From Planctomycetaceae bacterium (GTDB lineage: Bacteria; Planctomycetota; SZUA-567), in the NCBI GenBank assembly GCA_021201355.1, contig JAJQFC010000088.1, positions 1 to 33,989 of the forward strand: 33,989 bases of DNA, given 5' to 3'. The notes under the pieces were generated by a model. That model was not told the DNA's origin, made no database searches, and saw only the letters and a program-made list of their open reading frames with translations. The first letter of the stretch is position 1. Every line of letters starts with the position of its first letter. Made by a program: the position numbers and the translations under genes. This document shows, piece after piece, positions 24,229-32,303 of the stretch.

Positions 24229-25035
24229 CTATAAAAGCGGCCTTAACGTCTTATAGGACTCAGTCGCGGACGTCAGCGAATCCGGGAATTTATACGACTC
24301 GACGGCCAAAGCCCGGTCATAGCCGATTTCCCGTAATGCTCCGATCGTTTCGGCAAAGTCGTAATGACCGTGGCCGGCGTACCAGCGGTCGCTGTCGGCG
24401 ATGTGGCAATGACCGATCATACTTCCGGCGCGTCGGATGCTGTCCGGAATCGACGCTTCCTCGATATTCATGTGGAAGGTATCGATATGCAAGAGGAGGT
24501 GCCGAGAGTTAAAGGGCGTCAGAAACTCGAGCGCTTCATCGATAGTGGTGAGGAAATCGCTTTCGTACCGGTTGATGACTTCGAACACCAACGGCACGTC
24601 GTCGGCCTCGGCCTTCTTCACCAGCTCCGTGAGGCTTTCTCCAAGATTCCGTACGCACGCCTCTCGGCTTGAGCAGTCTTTTATCTGTCCTTTGACCAGG
24701 CCGACGATAACGACGGCGCCATGCTCCATCGCGGTGTCGATATGATCTTCGATTCGGCGGATGGCCTTACGGCGAACCGTCACATCCTCGCCGGCAAGAA
24801 ACAACCTGTCCTGCGAATAGGCTGTACCGGTGCCAATGGACGACAAGCCGATACCGCATTCATCCAGGAGACGCTTAATGTACGGGCGGTCCACTTCGGC
24901 CGAATCGTCGATATGGAGTTCTATGGCGTCGTAGCCGATTCGCGCCGCCGCGGGGATAATTTCTTCATACGGACCCCGGAGGACAAAAGGCGCCTTCTCC
25001 AGAGCCGTCACCTTGCCGGTAATTGCCAGTTTCAT
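24229..25035 (-). CDS. TIM-barrel sugar epimerase/isomerase (D-tagatose/D-psicose 3-epimerase-like)
   Basis: This 268-residue protein of the xylose-isomerase-like TIM-barrel superfamily has metal ligands E152 (FEVINRYESD), D185 (LLHIDTFHMNIEE), H211 (HCHIADSDRW) and E246 (LAVESYK). ExxNRYE, DTFHMNIEE and the HCHIADS-NR-like segment are hallmarks of the ketose 3-epimerase branch. The ATG at 25035 with GGGAG upstream is chosen because the first barrel strand (KLAIT) begins there. It is the first enzyme gene after the GntR regulator and directly precedes the TRAP genes, so it probably isomerises or epimerises the imported sugar acid or its keto form before the LgoD-UxaB-UxaA steps. The exact reaction is unknown. 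Confidence 0.82.
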   Translation of the reverse strand: MKLAITGKVTALEKAPFVLRGPYEEIIPAAARIGYDAIELHIDDSAEVDRPYIKRLLDECGIGLSSIGTGTAYSQDRLFLAGEDVTVRRKAIRRIEDHIDTAMEHGAVVIVGLVKGQIKDCSSREACVRNLGESLTELVKKAEADDVPLVFEVINRYESDFLTTIDEALEFLTPFNSRHLLLHIDTFHMNIEEASIPDSIRRAGSMIGHCHIADSDRWYAGHGHYDFAETIGALREIGYDRALAVESYKFPDSLTSATESYKTLRPLL

Positions 25036-25104
25036 TACGTCTCCCAAAATGAGTTTTTGTCCGGAAACCGGCCGTTGATGCCGTCTTCCAGATACTACTT
25101 TAGA

Positions 25105-25149
25105 CATATATCTTTGATATATGATTGAAATACGACATATATATCTGTC
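25105..25149. promoter_or_regulatory. Paired palindromes, putative GntR operators
   Basis: CATATATC-TTT-GATATATG (25105-25123) is a perfect 8-bp-armed inverted repeat. A second, near-perfect 16-bp palindrome, GACAtATATATcTGTC, lies at 25134-25149. Both are in the 128-bp gap between the GntR gene and the epimerase gene, directly upstream of the TRAP-uxa genes. Confidence 0.55.
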
Positions 25150-25163
25150 TGAGTCGGGAAAAA

Positions 25164-25868
25164 TTATCTACGGAAATACCGCACGGAAATTGAGCAGGAC
25201 CGCTTGACATGCATTGACACGATAGAGTCGATGGCTTCGTAGTCTTTCTTAATGGAGGCTTCTATTATACCGACATGCTCCTCCACGGAGTTGTCGCCTT
25301 TACGCGGACGCGGGTCGGAGACTATCAGCCGTATGCGGTGGTTGTGATCGTAGACGACCGACATGATGTTTTGGAGAAACCGGTTGTTGCAATATTTAAG
25401 AAAGCCGAAATGGAGATCCCGGTCCAGAAGCATAAGGTGGCGGCGCTGTTCCATGGGCGGAAGTTCGGGCGGATTAAGAAACTGCCGTTTTTTCTCCTCC
25501 AACCACTCATATGGAATGAAATTACTGGCCTGCTTGACTATATACGCTTCGTTAAGAACGCGCATATGGAAGATTTCTTTAATCAGATCTTCCGTCACCT
25601 CAGCGACGATGGTACCTTTACGGGGATATATGTAAACAAACCCCTCCTTTTGCAAATGCTGCAGCGCTTCGCGTATGGGGGTGCGGCTGACCCCCAGCTC
25701 GTGCTGGAGTTCATCCTCGGATATGTCCATTAAGGGCGCCAGCTCGCCTTCGATTATCTTGTTCTTGATAATCTCGTACGCGTGGGCTTTCTTATCGGTG
25801 TTGACCGATAGCGTGGGTGAACTGTTCAAAGGCCTCTCACATAACATTGACTGATATATCTCTTGCAT
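25164..25868 (-). CDS. GntR-family regulator with FCD domain
   Basis: This 234-residue DNA-binding regulator is of the FadR/FCD type common for sugar-acid operons (UxuR/ExuR relatives). The winged helix is at about 28-95 (AYEIIKNKIIEGEL, LGVSRTPIREALQHLQKEGFV, PRKGTIV). The alpha-helical FCD sensor follows, with the metal-binding pattern D/H seen in LLDRDLHFGFLKYCNN and EEHVGIIEA. It heads the TRAP-uxa gene set on the same strand and is likely its repressor. The start is uncertain: ATG 25868 or ATG 25847, neither with a good ribosome site. A GATATATC palindrome overlaps the start region, consistent with autoregulation. Confidence 0.88.
   Translation of the reverse strand: MQEIYQSMLCERPLNSSPTLSVNTDKKAHAYEIIKNKIIEGELAPLMDISEDELQHELGVSRTPIREALQHLQKEGFVYIYPRKGTIVAEVTEDLIKEIFHMRVLNEAYIVKQASNFIPYEWLEEKKRQFLNPPELPPMEQRRHLMLLDRDLHFGFLKYCNNRFLQNIMSVVYDHNHRIRLIVSDPRPRKGDNSVEEHVGIIEASIKKDYEAIDSIVSMHVKRSCSISVRYFRR
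25853..25860. promoter_or_regulatory. GATATATC element at the GntR gene start
   Basis: This 8-bp palindrome shares its core with both sites at 25105-25149. It would overlap the 5' end of the GntR coding sequence or, if the start is at 25847, its leader. Short, so only the recurrence gives it weight. Confidence 0.3.
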
Positions 25869-26001
25869 ACTACATCATGATTGAGTAAAGTCAAGCCGGG
25901 AAACGCGTTTTTTCATTCTTTTTTTTACAAATATCTGTGTGCAATAAAAAGATACGGATTCACCGATTTGCAGCGAAGTACAGACAAAACCGATAAAACG
26001 T

Positions 26002-26028
26002 GAGGACGCCCCTGCCCGGAGCGTCCTC
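26002..26028 (-). terminator. Probable terminator of the alpha-galactoside operon
   Basis: On the minus strand GAGGACGC (26028-26021) pairs with GCGTCCTC (26009-26002) around an 11-nt loop. GTTTTATCGGTTTTG follows three nt later, an imperfect T-rich tail. It lies 35 nt after the GH4 stop. Confidence 0.6.
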
Positions 26029-26063
26029 GTGAAGTCCGAATAGATTAGATCCTTCAAGTATTT

Positions 26064-27563
26064 TTAGACGTTTACCTTCTCCTTCGCCGCCTTGGACACC
26101 ATGTGCCGCATTGCTTCGGTGTGCTCGGAAAGTTCCTCGATGGTCCGGGTTTTCTGTCTCGTCGACCCGGTGTACGGTTTCGGCGGGATAAGCGTACCGG
26201 CCTTTTCCTTTTCAGCCCAGCGCTGTTCGGCCGCCGCGATGGCGTCGGCGTACTGCGGCAGCCAACGCTTTTGGGCAATGAGCATTTCATCCACCATCTG
26301 CCAAACTTCCTCAGGGTCGCACACCGCCCCGGTAAGCGGGTCGAGAAGCGCCGCCTGGCGGAGAAGGACGTCGTCTCCCGACACCGCCGCTTCAACGGCG
26401 AGCCGCTGCACCGCCACCGACTGGCCGAGGACGGCGGCGCAGCCGGCGGGGAGATTGCCGATTCGCGGCACCGAAACGCCGTTGCCGTCTATGTAACACG
26501 GGACCTCGACAATGCAGTCGGGCGGTAAATTTTCGATGCAGTGGTGGTTGATGACATTCAGCGTGCCGCGGTAGATCCGCCGGGTCTTCATGGCCTCGAT
26601 GATATGCGACGTATGCTCGACCGACCGGTTGGACCCGTCGTAGGTCCAGGGCGGTTCCTTAAGCCAGTTGGGGTAGTCGGTTTCAAACCAGTTGCGGCTT
26701 TCCTTGCAAATACGGAGGTACCCGCAGGTCTCGCCGTTGATCCAGCTTCCCATCTGGATCCATTTCGGTATGTCGGCCGTCCGTTTCCGGTACCAGGGGA
26801 CATATTCGGAAAGGTGGCCGTTCGATTCGGTTGAATAGTAACCGAACCGGCGCAGCATATCGATACGGACTTTCTCTTCCTGAGAATAGACCTCGTGTTT
26901 TAGAAAGGCGTCGAGAAGCGTGTGCCGGAGTTCCTTCCCGTTGTGCTTCACAGAAAGATACCATGTCTGATGGTTCAGGCCGGCGCAGATGAAATCCAAT
27001 TCAGACCGGTCGTAGCCGAGGATTTCGGCGATCTGCTCCTCGCCGTGTATCTCGCCGTGGCACAGGCCGATGGTATTGACCTTGCCGTAGTGGTTGCATG
27101 CCCACGTCACCATGGCGTTCGGATTAGAATGGCTGAGGTGGACAACATCCGGTTTGGCGACTTCCCGGATGTCCCTGCACATGTCAAGCATCATGGCAAT
27201 GACCCGCTGGCCGTACATGATGCCGCCGATGCACAGGGTGTCGCCGACGCATTGGTCGATGCCGTATTTCAGGGGAATTTCAACATCGGTTTCGAACGCC
27301 TCGAGGCCGCCGATGCGGACGCTGTTGATGACGAAATCGGCGTCTTTCAACGCTTCGCGCCGGTCCGTAGTCGCCCGGATCTTCAAATCAATTCCGTTGG
27401 CGTCGACGTCGCGCTGGCACAGCTCCCGCACCATGTCCAGGTTCGTGGCATTGATGTCCATAAAGACAATCTCGGAGTCGCGAAGTTCCGGAACCGTCAT
27501 GATGTCGGTGAAAATCTGTCGGCAAAAGCCGATGCTGCCGGCGCCGATAAACGCAATTTTCAT
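26064..27563 (-). CDS. Glycoside hydrolase family 4, alpha-galactosidase-like
   Basis: This 499-residue cytoplasmic NAD- and Mn-dependent glycosidase uses the GH4 oxidation-elimination mechanism. The Rossmann start MKIAFIGAGSIGF holds the NAD site (7-12). SHSNPNAMVTWACN (144-157), C168 in GLCHG and H198 in GLNHQTW are the substrate and metal ligands, at nearly the same spacing as in Thermotoga GH4 enzymes. GLCHG and GLNH point to the alpha-galactosidase/alpha-glucosidase (MelA/AglA) branch rather than 6-phospho-glycosidases. The ATG at 27563 has GGAG just upstream and begins the first beta-strand. It is the last gene of an operon for an ABC importer, so it would hydrolyse the imported galactoside, such as melibiose or raffinose-type sugars. 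Confidence 0.9.
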   Translation of the reverse strand: MKIAFIGAGSIGFCRQIFTDIMTVPELRDSEIVFMDINATNLDMVRELCQRDVDANGIDLKIRATTDRREALKDADFVINSVRIGGLEAFETDVEIPLKYGIDQCVGDTLCIGGIMYGQRVIAMMLDMCRDIREVAKPDVVHLSHSNPNAMVTWACNHYGKVNTIGLCHGEIHGEEQIAEILGYDRSELDFICAGLNHQTWYLSVKHNGKELRHTLLDAFLKHEVYSQEEKVRIDMLRRFGYYSTESNGHLSEYVPWYRKRTADIPKWIQMGSWINGETCGYLRICKESRNWFETDYPNWLKEPPWTYDGSNRSVEHTSHIIEAMKTRRIYRGTLNVINHHCIENLPPDCIVEVPCYIDGNGVSVPRIGNLPAGCAAVLGQSVAVQRLAVEAAVSGDDVLLRQAALLDPLTGAVCDPEEVWQMVDEMLIAQKRWLPQYADAIAAAEQRWAEKEKAGTLIPPKPYTGSTRQKTRTIEELSEHTEAMRHMVSKAAKEKVNV

Positions 27564-27610
27564 TCTTTCTCCTAAAAGAGGAAACAACGGTAACAAGGTT
27601 TGAATGCTTT

Positions 27611-28423
27611 TTATTTTCCGGCGCTGTCGATCATTCCCTTGACGAAGTACCGCTGAAGCGCCAGGTACGCGACTATAACCGGAACCACCGCCAACAACGC
27701 CCCGGCCGCGGCTGCACCGAAGTTCGCGGCCGACTGCCCGAAGAACGACGCCACCGCCAGCGTCACGACGCGAATTTGATTCGACTGGAGCAGGTAAAGG
27801 GAGAACTGGTAATCGTTCCAGATGAACACGCCGGTCAAGATGATGACCGTCGCCGTGACCGGCTTCAGGAGAGGAAGGATAATGCGATAGAAAATCATGA
27901 ACCGGCTGCAACCGTCGATTTCCGCCGCTTCGTCAAGTTCCCTCGGGATGGAGTCGATGAAATTGACATACATGAAGATACTCAGGGGCAGCTGGAAGGT
28001 GACGAGGACGCAGATAATTCCCCAGTAGGTGCTCACGCCGCCCAACCGGCTCATCAGCGTCACCAGGGGAACCAGCATGCTCAGGGGCGGGATCATCATG
28101 ACGCCGAGGACAAGCTTCAGGATGGTGCTGTTGAAGCGGTGTTTCATTCGGGCGAGCGGGTATGCCGCCATCGCGCCGAGAAAAGCGACAACAACAACGG
28201 AGACGGCCGTAATCAGGGCGCTGTCCCGCATGGCGTTCAGGATTTTCGCCCGTTCGACCGCCTGGACGAAATTGTCGGGATCGATGGTTGTGGGAAACAG
28301 CCACCGCGACGACATATCGGTTTTCGGTTTCAACGCGACAGTGACAAGAATGTAGAACGGGATAAAATGCGCCATCGATATGAGGACGGCGACGATATTG
28401 TATATGGTGTTTTTTATCTTCAT
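27611..28423 (-). CDS. Sugar ABC transporter permease, MalG type
   Basis: This 270-residue inner-membrane protein has six membrane segments. The coupling motif EAAEIDGCSRFMIFYRIILPLLKP (EAAxxDG) contacts the ATPase. LALQRYFVKGMIDSAGK is the usual C-terminus of MalG/LacG-like carbohydrate permeases. The start at 28423 is preferred because it begins a basic stretch and the first membrane helix, with GGAG upstream. It is the second of two permease genes following a family 1 binding protein and precedes the GH4 gene by 47 nt. Confidence 0.93.
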   Translation of the reverse strand: MKIKNTIYNIVAVLISMAHFIPFYILVTVALKPKTDMSSRWLFPTTIDPDNFVQAVERAKILNAMRDSALITAVSVVVVAFLGAMAAYPLARMKHRFNSTILKLVLGVMMIPPLSMLVPLVTLMSRLGGVSTYWGIICVLVTFQLPLSIFMYVNFIDSIPRELDEAAEIDGCSRFMIFYRIILPLLKPVTATVIILTGVFIWNDYQFSLYLLQSNQIRVVTLAVASFFGQSAANFGAAAAGALLAVVPVIVAYLALQRYFVKGMIDSAGK

Positions 28424-28463
28424 GACATGGACTCCGGAACGCCTGGCTGCATGTGCGGTTGGT

Positions 28464-29348
28464 TTAATATTCAAATTTCCGCCGGTTAAAGAACCTGAGC
28501 ATGAGGAGGCTGACAATGAGAATGAAGACAAACAGGACAATGCCCATCGCCGCCGAATACCCGGCCTGCTGGGAGCGGAAATAGGTGGCGTCGATCAACG
28601 TCGACATGGAGTGCGATTCATAGCCCGGGCCGCCGTTGGTGAGCGCCTTAATCTGATCAAACAGTTTCAGCCCGCCAATGAGGTTTATGGTGACGCTCGT
28701 CACGATGGCCGGCTTGAGGAGAGGGAGGGTGATATAGAAGAACTGGCTTACCGCGCTCGCCCCGTCGATGTCCGACGCTTCGTAGAACGACTTCGGAATG
28801 TTCTGCAACCCGGCTAAATAGATGACCATGGATATACCCACGAACTGCAGGGTGTTGATTAACATTATAATGACGATGGCGCGCCTGCCGTCCGCCAGCC
28901 AATCCACCGGCGACATTCCCACCAGTGCCAGGATGTCGTTCAGGGCGCCGTTGTTGTATTGGAAAAGAAAATACACCATATATCCCATAATCACCCCGGC
29001 GATCATCACCGGCATGTAGATTATGGTCCGAGCGAAATTCCGCAGTTTGAATGAGTGGTTCAACAACACCGCATACCCGAGGCCGATGCACTGCTGGAGG
29101 ACCGTGCAGCCAAAGCCGTAGATAAGCGTATTGATCATGGCCTTCCGGACATTCGGGTCGGAGAAGAGTTGCCGGTAATTGTCGAAACCGACATTGTTGC
29201 TGCTCTGTGAAAACCCGTTCCAGTCGGTAAAGGAAATGCCGATGCCCATCACAAATGGATAGAAAACAAACAGGGCGAACAGGAGTAACGCCGGGAGGTA
29301 GAGAAGATTTATCGCATGCTTTTTCCAGAAGTCCGTCAAAGTCTCCAT
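28464..29348 (-). CDS. Sugar ABC transporter permease, MalF type
   Basis: This 294-residue inner-membrane protein has six membrane segments and starts METLTDFWKKHAINLLYLPALLLFALFVFYP, the first helix of MalF/MsmF-type permeases. The coupling loop reads SFYEASDIDGASAVSQFFYITLPLLKPA (EAxxIDGA). LFDQIKALTNGGPG is a family hallmark before the last segments. ATG 29348 has GAGGA upstream; further in-frame starts would add a stretch unlike this family. It pairs with the MalG-type permease 40 nt downstream to form the channel for the presumed alpha-galactoside. Confidence 0.93.
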   Translation of the reverse strand: METLTDFWKKHAINLLYLPALLLFALFVFYPFVMGIGISFTDWNGFSQSSNNVGFDNYRQLFSDPNVRKAMINTLIYGFGCTVLQQCIGLGYAVLLNHSFKLRNFARTIIYMPVMIAGVIMGYMVYFLFQYNNGALNDILALVGMSPVDWLADGRRAIVIIMLINTLQFVGISMVIYLAGLQNIPKSFYEASDIDGASAVSQFFYITLPLLKPAIVTSVTINLIGGLKLFDQIKALTNGGPGYESHSMSTLIDATYFRSQQAGYSAAMGIVLFVFILIVSLLMLRFFNRRKFEY

Positions 29349-29369
29349 GTTGTCCTCGTTTGGATCCGA

Positions 29370-29401
29370 CGCCGCGGCAAACCCGCCGGAGTGCCGCGGC
29401 G
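29370..29401 (-). other. Stem-loop between the family 1 binding protein and permease genes
   Basis: CGCCGCGGCA (29401-29392) pairs perfectly with TGCCGCGGCG (29379-29370), ten bp with a 12-nt loop. No T-tract follows. It fills most of the 64-nt gap after the binding-protein stop. Confidence 0.65.
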
Positions 29402-29412
29402 CGGGATGAGGG

Positions 29413-30660
29413 TTATTGTTTAATAAGACGGTTGTACTCCGCTTCGAACCGCTCCAGCGCCTCGTTTTCATTCATGCTTCCCGCCAGGATCGCTACGCCG
29501 ATTGTTCCCAGGGTGTCCCACATGCCGCTCGGGAGGTAGGCGCGGTCAAAGACCGGGAAGGTTTGAATATCGGCATACTTCGCATAAAACGGTTTAAGGA
29601 CGCCGGTGTCGCTCGTCGTTGTGGTCAGGCCGGCCGGATTGCCGCCGGCGCTCGCGACGGCGAATATGCTTTCCGGCCTCGCCAGGAACCCGATAAAGGC
29701 GAGCGCTTCCGCCTTGTTTTTCGAATCTTTCCACACGCCTATGGCTGCCCGCTCGCCGGTCATCAGCGTCGGTTCGGTATCTGGGCGAACGGAGGGAATG
29801 GGGATAAAGCCGAGTTTGGCGTTCGGGTTGTACGTCATTGCCTCGACAATAACCGAGTTTGACGCCTGCATGACAAATCCGCAGCTGCCCTGCGCGAACA
29901 TCTGGATGGATTCGACCTGTGAGGCGGTGACGGCGTTCGTGTTGAAATAACCCTTGTCCCGGTACCTGACGAGAAGCCGGAGCATTTCACGCCACTTCTC
30001 CGACGGGAACGTGCCCGCCACTATTTGTTTCGTTTCTTCCTGAGCCTGCGGATCGCCGGAGATGAACGACTGCCCCGTCCAGATGAAAAAATAGCCGAGC
30101 GGGTGAATGTCCTTTCCCCCGACCATCATCGGCGTCACTCCGGCCTCCTTCAGTTTTGCGAACGCGTCGTCGAGATCGTCCCACGTGCGGATGGCGTCGG
30201 GATCGACGCCGGCTTTTTCCAGGACGTCCGCGTTGTACGCGAGGCCGGACACTTCCATGTCCATTGGCAAAACGTAGAAGTCGCCGCCGGGGCCTTCTAT
30301 GGCTGGACGAATGAGAGGATTGACGTCCTTCGCCCAGGGCTGGGTCTGCATCGGTTCAAGATATTCCCGGTACCGCATGTACGACCAGCCGTGCGTCGAC
30401 CAGAGGTCGCTCAGGTCGTTGGCGGCCATCTTTGTCTTGAGGACTGCCTCGGTATCGGATCCGAGCGGCATGATTTCTATTTCAATGGACCCAACCTCCT
30501 TGGCGTACTCCTTCGCCAGCTTTTCCAGGGCCAGAGTCTGAGGTTCCGTCGTGTGCATGGCGATAATCATGGACAGCGATTTCTTTTTTTCGCCCTGAGT
30601 CATGAAATAGATTCCGCCAACGACGACAACCGCCGCCACTACGAGAAGCGCCTTGTTCAT
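29413..30660 (-). CDS. Extracellular solute-binding protein, family 1 (sugar)
   Basis: This 415-residue binding protein of the MalE/MsmE-like family carries an oligosaccharide to the permeases encoded next. The N-terminus (NKALLVVAAVVVVGGIYFM, then TQGEKKK) is one hydrophobic segment with no lipobox Cys and no clear cleavage site, so it may stay anchored in the inner membrane. The mature part has MIIAMHTTEPQTLALEKLAKEY, the DLSDLWSTHGW hinge region, GLAYNADVLEKAGV and ALAFIGFLARPE, all typical. ATG 30660 is preferred over GTG 30663 on spacing from AGGGG. The upstream ATPase gene ends 14 nt before. Confidence 0.92.
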   Translation of the reverse strand: MNKALLVVAAVVVVGGIYFMTQGEKKKSLSMIIAMHTTEPQTLALEKLAKEYAKEVGSIEIEIMPLGSDTEAVLKTKMAANDLSDLWSTHGWSYMRYREYLEPMQTQPWAKDVNPLIRPAIEGPGGDFYVLPMDMEVSGLAYNADVLEKAGVDPDAIRTWDDLDDAFAKLKEAGVTPMMVGGKDIHPLGYFFIWTGQSFISGDPQAQEETKQIVAGTFPSEKWREMLRLLVRYRDKGYFNTNAVTASQVESIQMFAQGSCGFVMQASNSVIVEAMTYNPNAKLGFIPIPSVRPDTEPTLMTGERAAIGVWKDSKNKAEALAFIGFLARPESIFAVASAGGNPAGLTTTTSDTGVLKPFYAKYADIQTFPVFDRAYLPSGMWDTLGTIGVAILAGSMNENEALERFEAEYNRLIKQ

Positions 30661-30674
30661 CACAGCCCCTTTTT

Positions 30675-31784
30675 CTAGGTGTCAAGAAAGATGCTCTGTT
30701 CCGTTTCCTTGTCGAACAGGTGACAATGCGCCATGTCGAATTCGAATTCCTCCTGATCGCGAATGGGGACGACATACCCCCGATCCGATGTCAGGCGCGC
30801 TATCATCTGGCCGCTGTCTTGTTCGTTGAAATAGACGATAACCTCGTGTCCCATCTCCTCCTTGACGAGAATTCGGCCGCTCACCGACGATCGGTTCGGC
30901 CGGTCCGTCAGCCGGATGTGTTCGGGTCGGATCCCGAGAATCAATTCTTTCCCGAGATAGGGCTTGATCAGTGGAATACGTTCGTTCGGGACGCGCATAA
31001 CGTGGTTGTTGAATAATAGCGCCGGCTCGCCGTGGTCGGCGATGACCGTGACGTCGACAAAGTTCATCGTCGGCGATCCGATGAAGCTGGCGACGAACTT
31101 GTTCGCCGGGCGGGTGTAGAGATTGAGCGGCGTGTCGACCTGCATGATCCGTCCGTCCTTCAGAACGGTTATCCGGTCGCCCATGGTCATAGCCTCGGTC
31201 TGGTCGTGGGTGACGTAAATCATCGTGGCGCCGAGATCCTTGTGGAGCTGACTGATTTTGACACGCATGGACACCCGGAGTTTGGCGTCGAGATTGGACA
31301 ACGGCTCGTCGAAAAGGAAGACGTCCGGTTCCCGGACCATGGCGCGGCCAAGCGCGACACGCTGGCGCTGACCGCCCGACATCTCTTTCGGGCGCCGCTC
31401 CAGGAGTTCGGTGATTTCCAGTTTTTCGGCCGCCTTCCGCACCCTGCTTTCTATCTCGGCCGGCGGGGTTTTCCGCATTTTGAGACCGAAGGCCATGTTT
31501 TCGTACACCGTCATGTGCGGGTAGAGGGCATAGTTCTGAAAAACCATGGCGATGCCCCGCTCCTTGGCCGGTACCTTGTTCATCACCCGGCCGCCGATGG
31601 AAATAGTGCCGCCCGTCAATTCCTCCAAGCCGGCAATCATCCTGAGCGTTGTGGACTTGGCGCACCCGGACGGCCCGACCAGCACCATGAATTCGCCGTC
31701 GCGAATTTTCAGGTCGATGCCGTGCACAGCCTCAAATCCGTTCGGGTACCGTTTTTCCACTTTCTGGAGCGTCACTTCGGCCAT
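30675..31784 (-). CDS. Sugar ABC transporter ATPase, MalK/MsmK/UgpC type
   Basis: This 369-residue ATPase energises the MalF/MalG-type permeases. Order of motifs: Walker A GPSGCAKST (37-45), Q-loop FQNYALYPHMTV, signature MSGGQRQRVALGRA, Walker B FLFDEPLSNLD and the H-loop YVTHDQTEAMT. The C-terminal OB-fold regulatory domain follows from about 240 (FIGSPTMNF, LGIRPEHIRL), as in MalK. In Walker A, residue 42 is Ala where the consensus has Gly (GCC for GGC). It is the first gene of the operon, unusual for this transporter type, where the ATPase is often elsewhere or last. Divergent from the LacI gene at 32304. Confidence 0.93.
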   Translation of the reverse strand: MAEVTLQKVEKRYPNGFEAVHGIDLKIRDGEFMVLVGPSGCAKSTTLRMIAGLEELTGGTISIGGRVMNKVPAKERGIAMVFQNYALYPHMTVYENMAFGLKMRKTPPAEIESRVRKAAEKLEITELLERRPKEMSGGQRQRVALGRAMVREPDVFLFDEPLSNLDAKLRVSMRVKISQLHKDLGATMIYVTHDQTEAMTMGDRITVLKDGRIMQVDTPLNLYTRPANKFVASFIGSPTMNFVDVTVIADHGEPALLFNNHVMRVPNERIPLIKPYLGKELILGIRPEHIRLTDRPNRSSVSGRILVKEEMGHEVIVYFNEQDSGQMIARLTSDRGYVVPIRDQEEFEFDMAHCHLFDKETEQSIFLDT

Positions 31785-32035
31785 GATTTCCTCCCTGCAT
31801 GCCTGCAGACAAAAATGCGCACGGAGCCGCGCTGCTCCGAGAGCCGCCTAGGAGCGCCGGATAAATGCATCAAATGGTGGCGCGCTATTCAGTAAGCTTT
31901 TGGGTTGGTGAAACCGTACCGGTGCGGCCGGATGTTAATAAGAAGTTTTCCGATCCCCATGAACACAAGAATCGTACCTGCTGACCTGCCGCTCTGATCA
32001 TTACCGGGTACGACGGGCGTTACGGTTGTCGTTTA

Positions 32036-32061
32036 TTGGTTAAACCCGGATCTTTAACCAA
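32036..32061. promoter_or_regulatory. Inverted repeat TTGGTTAAA-N8-TTTAACCAA, putative operator
   Basis: Perfect 9-bp arms (32036-32044 and 32053-32061) lie in the 519-bp region between the divergent ATPase and LacI genes, 252 bp upstream of the ATPase start. Related TGGTAAA runs follow at 32091, 32106 and 32137. A repressor site or a leader hairpin are both possible. Confidence 0.45.
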
Positions 32062-32176
32062 AACGTCTGAAACCTGAATCGCATGGATTATGGTAAAACA
32101 GTTCGTGGTAAAAAGTGGCTTATCGCGAAAAAGCGTGGTAAAGTACTAGAGGATAGTGAAAAAAGCATTGGCAAGG

Positions 32177-32273
32177 TGATGATATCATTATTTCATCATA
32201 CCGCGTGTATTAGGCTATTCAACCGGTTTTTGCTTATATTCTTGCTTAAATTACACTTTAAGCACAAGCTTGT
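32177..32273. promoter_or_regulatory. Set of palindromes upstream of the LacI-fold regulator
   Basis: Four elements are visible: TGATGA-N10-TCATCA (32177-32198) with ATGATATCAT (32179-32188) partly inside it, TGCTTAAA-N6-TTTAAGCA (32243-32264), and ACAAGCTTGT (32264-32273), which ends 30 bp before the ATG at 32304. The last, a perfect 10-bp palindrome with a GC centre, is placed like an autorepression operator. The rest of the gap 31785-32303 has no gene; no strong promoter consensus could be fixed. Confidence 0.4.
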
Positions 32274-32303
32274 CTAAAACTTTATCAAAAATAGGGATCA
32301 GGA

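Noticed and set aside
32083-32277. Small open frame of 64 codons in the palindrome-rich gap
   Set aside because: There is no ribosome site, it overlaps several palindromes, and its lysine-rich start followed by a hydrophobic stretch follows from A+T-rich repeats rather than a recognisable protein.
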